Numbered from the stretch's first letter, positions 48,994-57,742 are shown. The stretch: DNA of 64,000 nucleotides from Neoakkermansia glycaniphila (GCF_001683795.1 NZ_LIGX01000002.1:1-64000), one strand, 5' to 3'. A program made the numbers and translations. The notes: generated by a model from the sequence alone, not told the origin.

Positions 48994-49022
48994 TTGCTCC
49001 GGCACATGCTTCCGCATACAAT
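48994..49022 (+). promoter_or_regulatory. Promoter of the Spx/ArsC-like gene, probably leaderless
   Basis: TTGCTC, a 17-bp spacer and TACAAT end seven bases before the ATG at 49030, so the transcript should begin at the start codon. Confidence 0.62.
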
Positions 49023-49029
49023 CCCGGGC

Positions 49030-49389
49030 ATGATCCCCCTGTTCGTCGAATATCCGAAATGCACCACCTGCCAAAAAGCCAAAGCATGGCTCGACAACCA
49101 CGGCATCGCCTATCAGGCCCGGCACATCGTCGAACAGAACCCCACGGAGCAGGAACTGCGCCACTGGCACAGCATGAGCGGCCTCCCTCTCAAACGCTTC
49201 TTCAACACGAGCGGTCTCCTCTACAAATCCATGGAATTGAAAGACAAACTGCCGACCATGAGTGAAGACGAACAATACGCCCTTCTCGCCACCAACGGCA
49301 TGCTCGTCAAACGCCCCCTTCTCGTCGGCGAAAACTACGCCCTGCCCGGCTTCCGTGAAACCGATTGGGCCGCCAAGCTTGGCATCTGA
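49030..49389 (+). CDS. ArsC/Spx-family thioredoxin-fold protein
   Basis: The 119-residue protein has the ArsC/Spx fold with a redox-active C11-TT-C14 ('EYPKCTTCQKAKAWLDNHG') and family blocks 'SGLPLKRFFNTSG' and 'LLATNGMLVKRPLLVG'. The CxxC pair and the 'NTSG' block fit the Spx/MgsR/YffB-like subgroup better than true arsenate reductase. It could be a redox protein or a transcriptional regulator; sequence alone does not decide. The rsmA-Nudix fusion gene follows after 34 bases on the same strand and is likely co-transcribed. Confidence 0.87.
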   Translation: MIPLFVEYPKCTTCQKAKAWLDNHGIAYQARHIVEQNPTEQELRHWHSMSGLPLKRFFNTSGLLYKSMELKDKLPTMSEDEQYALLATNGMLVKRPLLVGENYALPGFRETDWAAKLGI

Positions 49390-49423
49390 CCTCATCCACC
49401 AGCCGCATCCCATCTCCGGACTC

Positions 49424-50770
49424 ATGAAATCCAAAGACATCCGACAAGTACTCGACACCTTCGACGTACGCCCCAGCAGATCACTGGGCCAGAACTTCCT
49501 CGTCGATGAAAACATCGCACGATGGATCGTCGAACAGCTCGACATCCGCCCCGAAGACTGCGTCGTCGAAGTCGGACCCGGCACCGGAGCACTCACGGAA
49601 CACATCGCCCCTCTCTGCCGCAAACTCGTCCTCGTCGAATTCGATGCCCGGCTGGCCGACTACCAGCGCACGCGCTGGCAAAACGATCCCCATGTGGAAG
49701 TCCACCATGCCGACGGCGCGGAATGGGACCCTCGCCGCCTCTTTGCGGAACAGCCCGTCAAATTCATGGGCAACCTCCCCTACTCTGCCGGAGGAGCCAT
49801 CCTTCAGAACTTCCTCTCCTCGCCCAGCGCCGTCAGCCGCGCCGTCGTCATGCTTCAGAAGGAATTCATCGACCGCATCCTCGCCCTCCCCGGAGACGAT
49901 GCCTACGGACTGCTCTCCCTCCGCATCCAGCGAGACTGGGTGCCCCGCGCCCTCAAAACCGTCCCGCCCGAAGCCTTCCATCCCCGCCCCAAAATCGACT
50001 CCACCGTCATGCTGCTCACCCCGCGCGACCGGAAAGAACTGCCCCCCTTCGATGCGAAACTCATGGACGAACTGATGCGCCGCTGCTTCTCCCAAAGGCG
50101 CAAGCAAATGCACAAACAGCTTCCGGACAACCCGCCGTGGAAAAACGTAGCCGCCTCCATCGGAGCTGCAGAAACGGCGCGCCCCGAAGAACTCGGACTC
50201 TCCCAGTGGGTCAACCTCACCAATGCCTACGACACCAATCCGCTGGCGGCCATCGCCCAGAAAGACGATGAAATCTTCGACGTCGTCGATGAACAGGACC
50301 ACATCCTGAAACAGGCCACTCGCAAGGAAGTCCACGCAGAGAACCTCATCCACCGCGCCGTCCACATCATCGTCTTCAACAAAAACAGGGATTGCCTCAT
50401 CCAGAAACGCTCCGTCCGGAAAGACCGCCACCCCGGCGTCTGGGACTCATCGGCAGCGGGCCACGTCGATGCAGGAGAAGATTACGACACCGCCGCACAA
50501 CGCGAACTGCAGGAAGAACTCGGCATCGAAGATGCCCGCCTCATCCGCATCGGCACCCTGCCCCCCACCGCACAAACCGGCTGGGAGCATATCGCCGTTT
50601 ACCTTGCCGGCTACACGGGAAAAATCCATTTCCCGGCGGCGGAAATCGAAGCTGTCCTGCCGCTTGCTCCGGAACTCATCGACCACTGGATCGAACGCAG
50701 GCCGGAAGACTTCGCCCACTCCTTCATCGCATGCTGGCAGCTTGCCTGCCGCTACTTCTCCGAAGCCTGA
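49424..50770 (+). CDS. rsmA: Fusion of 16S rRNA dimethyladenosine transferase (RsmA/KsgA) and a Nudix hydrolase
   Basis: The ATG at 49424 gives 448 residues; RsmA alone is normally about 270. Residues 1-265 are RsmA/KsgA: 'SLGQNFLVDENIARWIVEQL', SAM motif 'VVEVGPGTGALTEHIAP', catalytic 'GNLPYSAGG', and 'FHPRPKIDSTVM'. This part dimethylates two adjacent adenosines near the 3' end of 16S rRNA. Residues about 285-448 are a Nudix domain resembling E. coli YfcD and IPP-isomerase-like proteins ('DVVDEQDHILKQATRKEVH'). It has an intact Nudix box at residues 346-368 (G-x5-E-x7-REL-x-EEL-GI). The frame is continuous with no shift, so the fusion is real in this sequence. The substrate of the Nudix part is unknown. 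Confidence 0.92.
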   Translation: MKSKDIRQVLDTFDVRPSRSLGQNFLVDENIARWIVEQLDIRPEDCVVEVGPGTGALTEHIAPLCRKLVLVEFDARLADYQRTRWQNDPHVEVHHADGAEWDPRRLFAEQPVKFMGNLPYSAGGAILQNFLSSPSAVSRAVVMLQKEFIDRILALPGDDAYGLLSLRIQRDWVPRALKTVPPEAFHPRPKIDSTVMLLTPRDRKELPPFDAKLMDELMRRCFSQRRKQMHKQLPDNPPWKNVAASIGAAETARPEELGLSQWVNLTNAYDTNPLAAIAQKDDEIFDVVDEQDHILKQATRKEVHAENLIHRAVHIIVFNKNRDCLIQKRSVRKDRHPGVWDSSAAGHVDAGEDYDTAAQRELQEELGIEDARLIRIGTLPPTAQTGWEHIAVYLAGYTGKIHFPAAEIEAVLPLAPELIDHWIERRPEDFAHSFIACWQLACRYFSEA

Positions 50771-50922
50771 TCCGGCTTCTCCTCATACCCTTTGCTGCAG
50801 GGGCTGCCGGACGGGTGAAAGAAAAACACGCACAAAAATGCAACCGCTCGTGCGCTGCGGGGTTTCCTCCTATGAACGGATACGCTCCTTCACCCAAACC
50901 GCAAACCCATACATCATACAAC

Positions 50923-51723
50923 ATGAAAAAAACGTTCCTTCTGGCGCTCTGCGCCGCACTTCCCCTGATGGCGCAGGAAGCCCCCGACCAGCCGCAGGAT
51001 CAGCCGGCTCCCTCCAATGCCAAGCAGCATGGCCCCAAAGGCCATCGTGGCCAGCGTGCTCCGAAAGGCAACCTGCCTCCCGGCGCCATGCTCATCGGCC
51101 ATCGCCTCCTTCTCGAAAAATACGATACGGACGGCGACGGCAAGCTCTCCGACGACGAACGCAAGGCCGTCCAGGAAGACGCCAAAAAAATGCATGAAGC
51201 CAAAAAAGCCGAAATCCTCGCCAAATTCGACACGGACGGCGATGGAAAACTCTCCGACGACGAACGCAAAGCCATGCGCGAAGACTGGAGCAAGAACCAT
51301 CCCGAAGTCACCGAAAAGATGAAGGAAAAACGCCAGCAGCAGCTTCGCCAGCACCGTGAAGACATGATCAAGAAGTTCGACACGGACGGCGACGGAAAAC
51401 TCTCCGACGACGAACGCAAGGCCATGCGCGAATCCATGCAGAAAGACCGCCCCAAGGGTCAAGGTCAAGGAGCCAACGGCCAGCGTGGCCCGAGAGGACC
51501 GCGTTCCGAACGTCCTGAAGGAGGCCCGCGCGGCGAATCTCCCCACAAGGGAGCAGGACAGCCGATCCCCGGAGCGGGAATCCTGATCGAATCCCTTGTC
51601 GTCGCCAAATATGACAAGGACGGCGACGGAAAACTCTCGGAAGAAGAAATCGCCGTGCTGGTCGAAGACGCCAAGGCGGCAAGGCAGCAGAAGCGGGACA
51701 AAGCCCCCGCCGAACAGAACTGA
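50923..51723 (+). CDS. Secreted EF-hand calcium-binding protein
   Basis: The 266-residue protein has a signal peptide (MKKTFLLALCAALPLMAQ), a Gln/Pro/Lys-rich linker, and four EF-hand loops: residues 68-79, 103-114, 153-164 (all D-TDGDGKLSDD-E) and 231-242 (D-KDGDGKLSEE-E). Each loop has Asp at 1, 3 and 5, Gly at 6 and Glu at 12, so all should bind calcium. Spacer between loops three and four is Gly/Pro/Arg-rich. The first three loops are nearly identical at DNA level, showing recent duplication. A periplasmic or surface calcium buffer or sensor is inferred. Confidence 0.88.
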   Translation: MKKTFLLALCAALPLMAQEAPDQPQDQPAPSNAKQHGPKGHRGQRAPKGNLPPGAMLIGHRLLLEKYDTDGDGKLSDDERKAVQEDAKKMHEAKKAEILAKFDTDGDGKLSDDERKAMREDWSKNHPEVTEKMKEKRQQQLRQHREDMIKKFDTDGDGKLSDDERKAMRESMQKDRPKGQGQGANGQRGPRGPRSERPEGGPRGESPHKGAGQPIPGAGILIESLVVAKYDKDGDGKLSEEEIAVLVEDAKAARQQKRDKAPAEQN

Positions 51724-51749
51724 TCTCCTCCCCCTGCATCCATACGGAA

Positions 51750-51788
51750 ACACCCTCGGGCTCATAGATAGTCCGGGGGTGTTTTTTC
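51750..51788 (+). terminator. Terminator of the EF-hand gene
   Basis: A 10-bp stem ACACCCTCGG/CCGGGGGTGT (one G-T pair) with a 13-base loop runs into six T. Confidence 0.85.
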
Positions 51789-51935
51789 ATGTAAAATACA
51801 TATTCCCTTCCTGAAAAACAGGAAAAACGCAAAACATTTAATTATTTTGAAACTATTTTCCGCTGTGGGGGTTTGTCAAGAAAAGGTTCGAATACACCCA
51901 CACTACGATCCTTGAAAAACCAACCAATCAGACTC

Positions 51936-53201
51936 ATGTTTACTGAAATCCTGACCACTGCAATCGCAGCCATGCCGGCGCTTTCTCAGCAAGGCGTCCC
52001 GCAGAATCCGCAACAGGCCAACATCGACCAGGCCGTGCAGGTTCTGTTGAACATGGCGCAGGCGTCCGCCCAGCCGGGTGCCGACGGTTCCTGCGTTATC
52101 AAGCTTGAAGGCCCGGAAGCCATCCAAGCCATGCAACGCCTCTCGGCGGCATTGAATGACTCGCAGCCTCGCACTCAGGGACGTCCGGCACCTCGCCAGG
52201 CAGGCCCCCGCACCATGCCGATGCGCCATGTCGTACCTGCCCAGCAGTGCCAGCCGGCACAGCGCATGGGTGGACAGCGTGCTCCGCAAGGTCAATTGAA
52301 GGGATCCTGCTCCATGCGTCCCGCTCAGGTAACGATCGCTACCGAGCAAAAGCCGATGATGGGCATGCGCAAGGCTGGCTTCCATCACAACCAGAACGGA
52401 CAGTGCCGCAAGGCCGCATGGCTTTCTGCCGCCTCTCGCCAGGGCAAGATGATGCGCCATCACCACATGCAATCCGGCCAGAAGCCGATGACGGGCATGC
52501 GCAAAGGCGGCTTCCATCATAACCAGAACGGACAGTGCCGCAAGGCCGCATGGCTCTGCGGACCCTCCCGCCAGGGTCAAATGATGCGCCATCACCACAT
52601 GCAATCCGGCCAGAAGCCGATGATGGGCATGCGCAAGGGCGGCTTCCATCACAACCAGAACGGCCAATGCCGCAAGGCCGCATGGCTCTGCGGACCCTCC
52701 CGCCAGGGTCAAATGATGCGCCATCACCACATGCAATCCGGCCAGAAGCCGATGATGGGCATGCGCAAGGGCGGCTTCCATCACAACCAGAACGGCCAGT
52801 GCCGCAAGGCCGCATGGCTCTCCGCCGCCTGTCGCCAAGGCAAGATGATGCGCCATCACCACATGCAATCCGGCCAGAAACCGATGATGGGCATGCGCAA
52901 GGGCGGCTTCCATCATAACCGAAAAGCCGGAATGGCTCCCTTCCAGGCAGCAGCCATGGCACCCGCTCCCTTCTGCAACATGCAGAAGACCTTCCGCGGA
53001 GCTCCCGCCGCCAAGCAGGCCCCCACGATCAACGTATTCATCATCAATGTGAACGTTGCTCCCCAGCAAGGCAACAAGCCCTGCTTCGGCCCTAATGTCG
53101 GCCGTCCGAACTGCGTCTCCGGCAACGGAATGACGCCGGAAGCAGCAGCCGCTCTTCAGCAGATCATGCCGGTTCTCATGAACCTTGGCAACTGCCGCTA
53201 A
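51936..53201 (+). CDS. His/Met/Cys-rich protein with 44-residue tandem repeats, unknown function
   Basis: The 421-residue protein has three parts. Residues 1-137 are Gln/Ala/Pro-rich with a weak hydrophobic start (MFTEILTTAIAAMPALSQQ). Residues 138-328 are four full 44-residue repeats and one partial copy of 15 residues. The last 93 residues contain a hydrophobic strand 'TINVFIINVNVAPQQ' and a Cys/Pro-rich end. Each full repeat has five His (HH and HHH clusters), six Met, one or two Cys and seven Lys/Arg, so metal binding (copper, nickel or heme) or nucleic-acid binding is conceivable. I recognise no family. It lies between the EF-hand and kinase genes, but terminators on both sides suggest its own transcript. 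The ATG at 51936 was chosen over an upstream TTG at 51873. Confidence 0.75.
   Translation: MFTEILTTAIAAMPALSQQGVPQNPQQANIDQAVQVLLNMAQASAQPGADGSCVIKLEGPEAIQAMQRLSAALNDSQPRTQGRPAPRQAGPRTMPMRHVVPAQQCQPAQRMGGQRAPQGQLKGSCSMRPAQVTIATEQKPMMGMRKAGFHHNQNGQCRKAAWLSAASRQGKMMRHHHMQSGQKPMTGMRKGGFHHNQNGQCRKAAWLCGPSRQGQMMRHHHMQSGQKPMMGMRKGGFHHNQNGQCRKAAWLCGPSRQGQMMRHHHMQSGQKPMMGMRKGGFHHNQNGQCRKAAWLSAACRQGKMMRHHHMQSGQKPMMGMRKGGFHHNRKAGMAPFQAAAMAPAPFCNMQKTFRGAPAAKQAPTINVFIINVNVAPQQGNKPCFGPNVGRPNCVSGNGMTPEAAAALQQIMPVLMNLGNCR
52347..52919 (+). repeat. Tandem 132-bp repeat inside the His/Met/Cys-rich gene
   Basis: Four complete 132-bp units (starting 52347, 52479, 52611 and 52743) and a 45-bp partial unit (from 52875) follow each other without gaps and stay in frame. 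The copies are nearly identical at DNA level, which points to recent expansion or gene conversion. Copies 2 and 3 carry LCGPS, copies 1 and 4 LSAA(S/C), at the same place. Confidence 0.95.
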
Positions 53202-53225
53202 GAAAACAGGCTCCATTTCATCACC

Positions 53226-53262
53226 ATACCGTCTTCCGCTCTGTGCGGAAGGCGGTATTTCC
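53226..53262 (+). terminator. Terminator of the repeat-protein gene
   Basis: A 14-bp stem ATACCGTCTTCCGC/GCGGAAGGCGGTAT with one G-T pair and a 5-base loop is followed by TTCCTT. Confidence 0.78.
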
Positions 53263-53283
53263 TTGCACAAACACCGTTCCTGC

Positions 53284-53311
53284 TTGACTCTTTCACACGT
53301 TTTCCTACAAT
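53284..53311 (+). promoter_or_regulatory. Promoter of the kinase gene
   Basis: TTGACT, a 16-bp spacer and TACAAT end 15 bases before the ATG. Confidence 0.68.
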
Positions 53312-53326
53312 CATATCAAATTCCAT

Positions 53327-54322
53327 ATGAGTGACAGTCATCCACCTTCCTCGTCAGGGGAGCGAACCACAAGCAACACGCGTCTGGAAGACGTACTGCT
53401 GACGTGTGTCGGCAAAGCCGGCGGACGTGAAATCCAATGCGATATTGCAGAACGTGCGCTTCCGGACGGTTTCAAACTGAACCAGTACGTCCTCGAAGAA
53501 GTTCTCGGACAAGGCGGATTCGGCATCACCTATCTGGCCAATGAACCGTTCCTCGAACGCAACGTCGTCATCAAGGAAAACTTTCCGGCATCCTTCTGCC
53601 ACCGCCGGAGCGACGACATGCACGTCCACTTCCTCGACTCCGAAAAAACGGAAAGCTACGAAAAAGCCAAGCTCAACTTCCTGCGCGAAGCCCGTATTCT
53701 CGCTACACTCGATCACCCCAACATCGCACGGGTCTACACCTTCTTCGAAAGCCTGAACACCGCCTATTACGTCTCCGAAGTCGTCAAGGGCATCTCTCTC
53801 GACCATCTGGCCAGCCTCCGCCACCAGAACAAAATCCCCTTCTCTCAGGAAGAAATCTACAGCCTTCTCATCCGCACGCTCGATGCTCTCGACTACGTCC
53901 ACAAGCACAAACTCCTGCACCGCGACCTGAAGCCGGACAACATCCTCATCAACCGGGACGGCATCCCCATCCTCATCGACTTCGGCGCCGCCTACCATCA
54001 GGAAGACGATCAGGAAATCTCCATCGTAGAAACCTACGGATATTCTCCGACCGAACAGACTGTCTCCAACGGCAAACTCGGTCCGTGGACGGACATCTAC
54101 GCTCTAGGCGCCAGCTTCTACCACATCATGACCGGCTCGCCGCCTCCCAACTGCTCCCAAAGATCCCTCTACGACACCGCCGAGCAACTGCACCGCGACG
54201 ACAAACTGCTGCGACTTTACCATCCCCACCTGCTTGGCTCCATCGACAAGGCGCTGAAGCCGAACCCGATCGACCGGTACCAAACCGTCGAAGAATGGAT
54301 CCGCGACCTCGCCGAACAATAA
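53327..54322 (+). CDS. Hanks-type serine/threonine protein kinase, soluble
   Basis: The 331-residue protein is a short leader (about 1-50) and a complete kinase domain. The glycine loop is 'LGQGGFGITYLA', the ATP-anchoring Lys is K83 ('VVIKENFP'), the catalytic loop is H198-RDLKPDN, and the metal-binding D218 is in 'DFGAAYH'. The activation segment ends 'GYSPTEQ', where many kinases have APE. There is no membrane helix, PASTA or sensor domain, unlike most bacterial Hanks kinases, so it is probably cytoplasmic and its signal unknown. Its own promoter lies just after the terminator of the repeat-protein gene. The convergent Nudix gene ends 4 bases away. Confidence 0.92.
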   Translation: MSDSHPPSSSGERTTSNTRLEDVLLTCVGKAGGREIQCDIAERALPDGFKLNQYVLEEVLGQGGFGITYLANEPFLERNVVIKENFPASFCHRRSDDMHVHFLDSEKTESYEKAKLNFLREARILATLDHPNIARVYTFFESLNTAYYVSEVVKGISLDHLASLRHQNKIPFSQEEIYSLLIRTLDALDYVHKHKLLHRDLKPDNILINRDGIPILIDFGAAYHQEDDQEISIVETYGYSPTEQTVSNGKLGPWTDIYALGASFYHIMTGSPPPNCSQRSLYDTAEQLHRDDKLLRLYHPHLLGSIDKALKPNPIDRYQTVEEWIRDLAEQ

Positions 54323-54326
54323 CTGC

Positions 54327-54980
54327 CTAGTCGAACTCGACGGGCATTCCCGCATCGGCATGCGCCCGGAAACACAGGGCTATCTGCTCTTGCGTATTGC
54401 GGGTCAGCGAAAGCGGAGGCAATCGATCTTCAGTAAAAAAACCGCATCCGGAACTTTCGGTATTCGGAGCAAACTTTCCTCCCAGCAACCGGCACAGGGC
54501 AAAAACCTTGCACACGCCGTACGCAAACGGAGGCGGATTGTGCCTGTTGCGATCATGCAGGGCGATCAGCCGCAAAGGCTCCACATCCATGCCCGCTTCT
54601 TCCTGCACCTCCTTCACCAGATTGGAGCGTATCGACTCGTTCACATCGACCCAGCCTCCGGGCAACGCCCACAAACCGTCCGCCTTCTCCTGCACCAGAA
54701 GAATCCGATTCCCGGCATCAAACACGGCTGCGCGGCAATCCAGCTTTGGAGTCTGGTATCCCGCCTCATTGCAGAACAAGCCCTCGACCACCTCCAGAGA
54801 CAACCCGCTCCGCGCACTCATGATCTCCGCCGCAATCGCCCGCACCCGCCGGAACCGTTCCCGGTCGAACTCATCCTTCGAATACGCAAGCCCGGCCTGC
54901 GCCAAAGCCTGCAACTCCACGGCCCATTGCAGCCACTCCGGTGGACCGCCGCTTTTGCTTATCTGTTGATCCTGCATCAT
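54327..54980 (-). CDS. Nudix hydrolase with N-terminal helical domain
   Basis: The 217-residue protein has a helical N-terminal domain (about 1-75, 'PPEWLQWAVELQALAQAG') of the kind found before ADP-ribose-type Nudix hydrolases, then a Nudix domain ('AAVFDAGNRILLVQEKADGL', box starting 'GGWVDVNESIRSNL'). The box reads KEV-QEEAGM where REU-x-EE-x-GU is standard; Lys for Arg is a mild change and the metal-binding glutamates remain. Substrate probably a nucleoside diphosphate derivative. ATG at 54980 or 54977; an upstream TTG at 54986 is less likely. It converges on the kinase gene with a 4-base gap. Confidence 0.85.
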   Translation of the reverse strand: MMQDQQISKSGGPPEWLQWAVELQALAQAGLAYSKDEFDRERFRRVRAIAAEIMSARSGLSLEVVEGLFCNEAGYQTPKLDCRAAVFDAGNRILLVQEKADGLWALPGGWVDVNESIRSNLVKEVQEEAGMDVEPLRLIALHDRNRHNPPPFAYGVCKVFALCRLLGGKFAPNTESSGCGFFTEDRLPPLSLTRNTQEQIALCFRAHADAGMPVEFD

Positions 54981-55120
54981 CGTCAATCCGGCGGAGATTG
55001 CCTATCCGCCACATTCCCAGCCTATGGCAACAGACCTGCCGCGTCAAGCCCCATGCATGGCCGCCGTATCCCCATCCCCATTCTTTTTTCAAGGAACTCA
55101 TTCGCTGTCTGATTCCATCC

Positions 55121-55150
55121 TTGACTCGCAGGCAGGTTTCCCACTAAAGT
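55121..55150 (+). promoter_or_regulatory. Promoter of bamA
   Basis: TTGACT, an 18-bp spacer and TAAAGT end 12 bases before the ATG at 55163, so the leader is only a few bases long. Confidence 0.62.
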
Positions 55151-55162
55151 ACCGAATCCATT

Positions 55163-57718
55163 ATGTCTTCGCCTATCCGTGGTAAACAGTTTTTGATCAC
55201 CGGCGCCGCCGGTTCCGTCCTGGCTCTCTCTCCGGTCTTCGCCCAAAGCGCCGGAAACGACCCTTTGCTGGATGGCATGCTCTCCCCCTCGCCGACCGCT
55301 ACTCCCGCCGCTACTCCCAATGCCCCACAGCCGACGAACGTACCCGCACGGCGCATTGACAGCGACTCGACCAAGCTCCTCACCGAGCAGGAAGGCATCA
55401 AGGAACTGAACAAGCTCGCCTTCAGCGAAGGCGCCTACGAAGGTCAAAAAATTGCCAAGGTATCCGTTCACTACATCAACCAGAAAGAAACGGTGGATGC
55501 CAACCGCCTGCGCGACGTGGTCGCCCTGCGTCCGGGCATGAAATACTCCAGCAAACGCGTCGACGACGACTTGAAACGCCTCGTTACGCGAGGCCTCGTG
55601 GATTCCGACTCGCGAGTAGCCGTCGAACCGATGTCCGACGGCCTTCATGTCATCTTTGAAGTCTCGGCAGCCAAACTGCTGGGCGGCGTCGGCTATCAGG
55701 GCAACCGCGAATTCGACAATGAAGACCTTTCGGAAGAAATCGGCAAGGCGCCGCAGAAACCGGGCGACACGAATCTTGTCGCCGGACAGGCTTTGAACGA
55801 TAAAAACATCGCGCAGGCCCGTGCCAAAATTCTCAAAGCCTATCAGGAAGCCCGCTACCCCGACGCGCGAGTCGAATGGTTCTATGCGAAAACTCCCCGG
55901 GAAGGCTACGCCGACCTCATCTTCCGCATTCAGGAAGGCAAAAAGGTCAACATGATCGACATCGACTTCGAAGGGAACACCGCCTTCGATGCCCCGCAGC
56001 TCCGCCAAATCATGAAGACCAAGGAAAAAGGCTGGTTGACATGGATCACAAAATCCGGACGCATTGACCGCGAACAGCTCGAAGACGACCTCGACGCCCT
56101 GATCAAGCATTATCAGAACTTCGGCTACCTCCGTGCCAAAATCAAAACCGTCACCTATGGAGACAGCGGCAAGGGGAATGAACAAAGACTCCACATGAAA
56201 GTCACCATCGACGAAGGCCCCCGCTACATGGTCAACCGGGTAGCCTTCGGTCCGATGAAGGTCTTCCAGCCCGACGAACTCGTTCCCGGCCTCAGCATGC
56301 TGGACGGCGACATCTACTCCCTTCAGAAAGTCTCGGACGACATCACGATGATTCGCAAATACTACGGATCGCGCGGCTATGCCGACGCCATGCCCAATGC
56401 GGACATCGACGAAGTCGGCGTCGATGCACAGGGCCGCAGGCTCATCAACATCACCTACAACATCTCGGAAGGCACACCCTACCGTGTGGGCCGCATCAAC
56501 GTGAAGGGCAACACCAAGACGAAAAACTACGTCATCCTTCGCGAACTTCCGCTCCACTCCGGCGATAACCTGAACTCTGTGGACATCGAAACGGCCCGCA
56601 AGAGGCTGGAAAACCTCAATTACTTCAACATCGTCGACGTATCCCAGACCGCATCCGCCACACCCGGCTACCGCGACATCGACATCCTCGTGCAGGAAAA
56701 GATGACGGGATCGCTCATGTTCGGTATCGCCTTCTCTACCGTGGAAAACGCCTACCTGTACGCCACCGTCACGCAATCGAACTTCGACCTGTACGACTGG
56801 AGCTCCTTCGTCGGCGGCGGCCAGCGCATGACAGTCAGCGGCAAACTCGGTACGGAATACCAGTCCGCCTCCGTCACATGGGTGGATCCCTGGTTCCTCG
56901 ACCGCAAACTCTCCTTCGGCACGGAACTCTACTACAGCAACTCCGACTACCTCTCCGACTACTACACCCAGCAGAACTTCGGTACCGCGCTCTTCCTCCG
57001 CAAGGCGCTCACCGACAACACAGCCCTGCGCCTCGAATACCGAATCGAACGCTACATGCTGGATGCCAACTGGGATGCCCCGACCTTCTTCCGCGAAAAC
57101 TGCGGCGACTTCAACCGGAGCCACATCGAACTCTCCTACGAATACGACACGCGTGACGCCGTCATCACCCCGCGCAAGGGCGGCAACGTCCGCGTACTGG
57201 GCGGCTGGTCCGGTCCGGGCAGCACCGTACAAACGTACAACCTGGGACTGGAAGCCTCTTCCTTCTGGAACCTCAAGTGGGATACCATCTTCAGCATCAA
57301 GCTCGGAGCCGCCACCGTAGACACCACGGACAGCAGCAAGGAAGTGCCGATCTTCGAACGCTGCTACCTCGGCGGCCCGAACGACCTCCGCGGCTTCCGC
57401 TACCGTGACGTCGGCATCAACGACCCAGCACTCACCGGCGATGAAACCATGGGCGGCCGCTCCTCCTTCTATGCCCAATTCGAATACACCGTGCCGGTCA
57501 TCGAAGAAGTACGCCTCGCCTTCTTCTACGACATCGGTTTCGTCCATAAGGACGCCTTCGAATTCAATGGCGGCAAGGTAGCCAGCGACTACGGTATCGG
57601 CCTTCGCCTGAACCTGCCCTTCGGCCCGCTTGCCGTGGACTACGCCATCCCGTTGCGCACGGGCAACGCCATCGACGACGGCGGACAATTCCAGTTCTAC
57701 GTCAACTACCAGTATTGA
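55163..57718 (+). CDS. bamA: Outer membrane protein assembly factor BamA
   Basis: The 851-residue protein has a signal sequence ending near 'LALSPVFAQSAG', a Pro/Thr-rich linker, five POTRA domains (about 90-470; 'ISEGTPYRVGRINVKGNTKT' is a typical POTRA 5 segment), and a C-terminal 16-strand Omp85 barrel. The conserved 'GGPNDLRGFRYRDVG' corresponds to the V/LRGF motif of loop 6, and the protein ends with an aromatic residue ('FYVNYQY'), the usual barrel C-terminus. It inserts beta-barrel proteins such as autotransporters into the outer membrane. Its presence confirms a diderm organism. Confidence 0.95.
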   Translation: MSSPIRGKQFLITGAAGSVLALSPVFAQSAGNDPLLDGMLSPSPTATPAATPNAPQPTNVPARRIDSDSTKLLTEQEGIKELNKLAFSEGAYEGQKIAKVSVHYINQKETVDANRLRDVVALRPGMKYSSKRVDDDLKRLVTRGLVDSDSRVAVEPMSDGLHVIFEVSAAKLLGGVGYQGNREFDNEDLSEEIGKAPQKPGDTNLVAGQALNDKNIAQARAKILKAYQEARYPDARVEWFYAKTPREGYADLIFRIQEGKKVNMIDIDFEGNTAFDAPQLRQIMKTKEKGWLTWITKSGRIDREQLEDDLDALIKHYQNFGYLRAKIKTVTYGDSGKGNEQRLHMKVTIDEGPRYMVNRVAFGPMKVFQPDELVPGLSMLDGDIYSLQKVSDDITMIRKYYGSRGYADAMPNADIDEVGVDAQGRRLINITYNISEGTPYRVGRINVKGNTKTKNYVILRELPLHSGDNLNSVDIETARKRLENLNYFNIVDVSQTASATPGYRDIDILVQEKMTGSLMFGIAFSTVENAYLYATVTQSNFDLYDWSSFVGGGQRMTVSGKLGTEYQSASVTWVDPWFLDRKLSFGTELYYSNSDYLSDYYTQQNFGTALFLRKALTDNTALRLEYRIERYMLDANWDAPTFFRENCGDFNRSHIELSYEYDTRDAVITPRKGGNVRVLGGWSGPGSTVQTYNLGLEASSFWNLKWDTIFSIKLGAATVDTTDSSKEVPIFERCYLGGPNDLRGFRYRDVGINDPALTGDETMGGRSSFYAQFEYTVPVIEEVRLAFFYDIGFVHKDAFEFNGGKVASDYGIGLRLNLPFGPLAVDYAIPLRTGNAIDDGGQFQFYVNYQY

Positions 57719-57742
57719 TCTTTCCGCCTCATGCGGAACAAC

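Noticed and set aside
49030..49389. Arsenate reductase (arsC)
   Set aside because: Fold family matches, but the CTTC pair and NTSG block fit Spx/YffB-like members and there is no arsenic-resistance gene nearby.
52347..52919. Regular repeats considered as a CRISPR or other DNA repeat array
   Set aside because: Units are 132 bp, contiguous without spacers, and stay in frame inside a gene; they encode a protein repeat.
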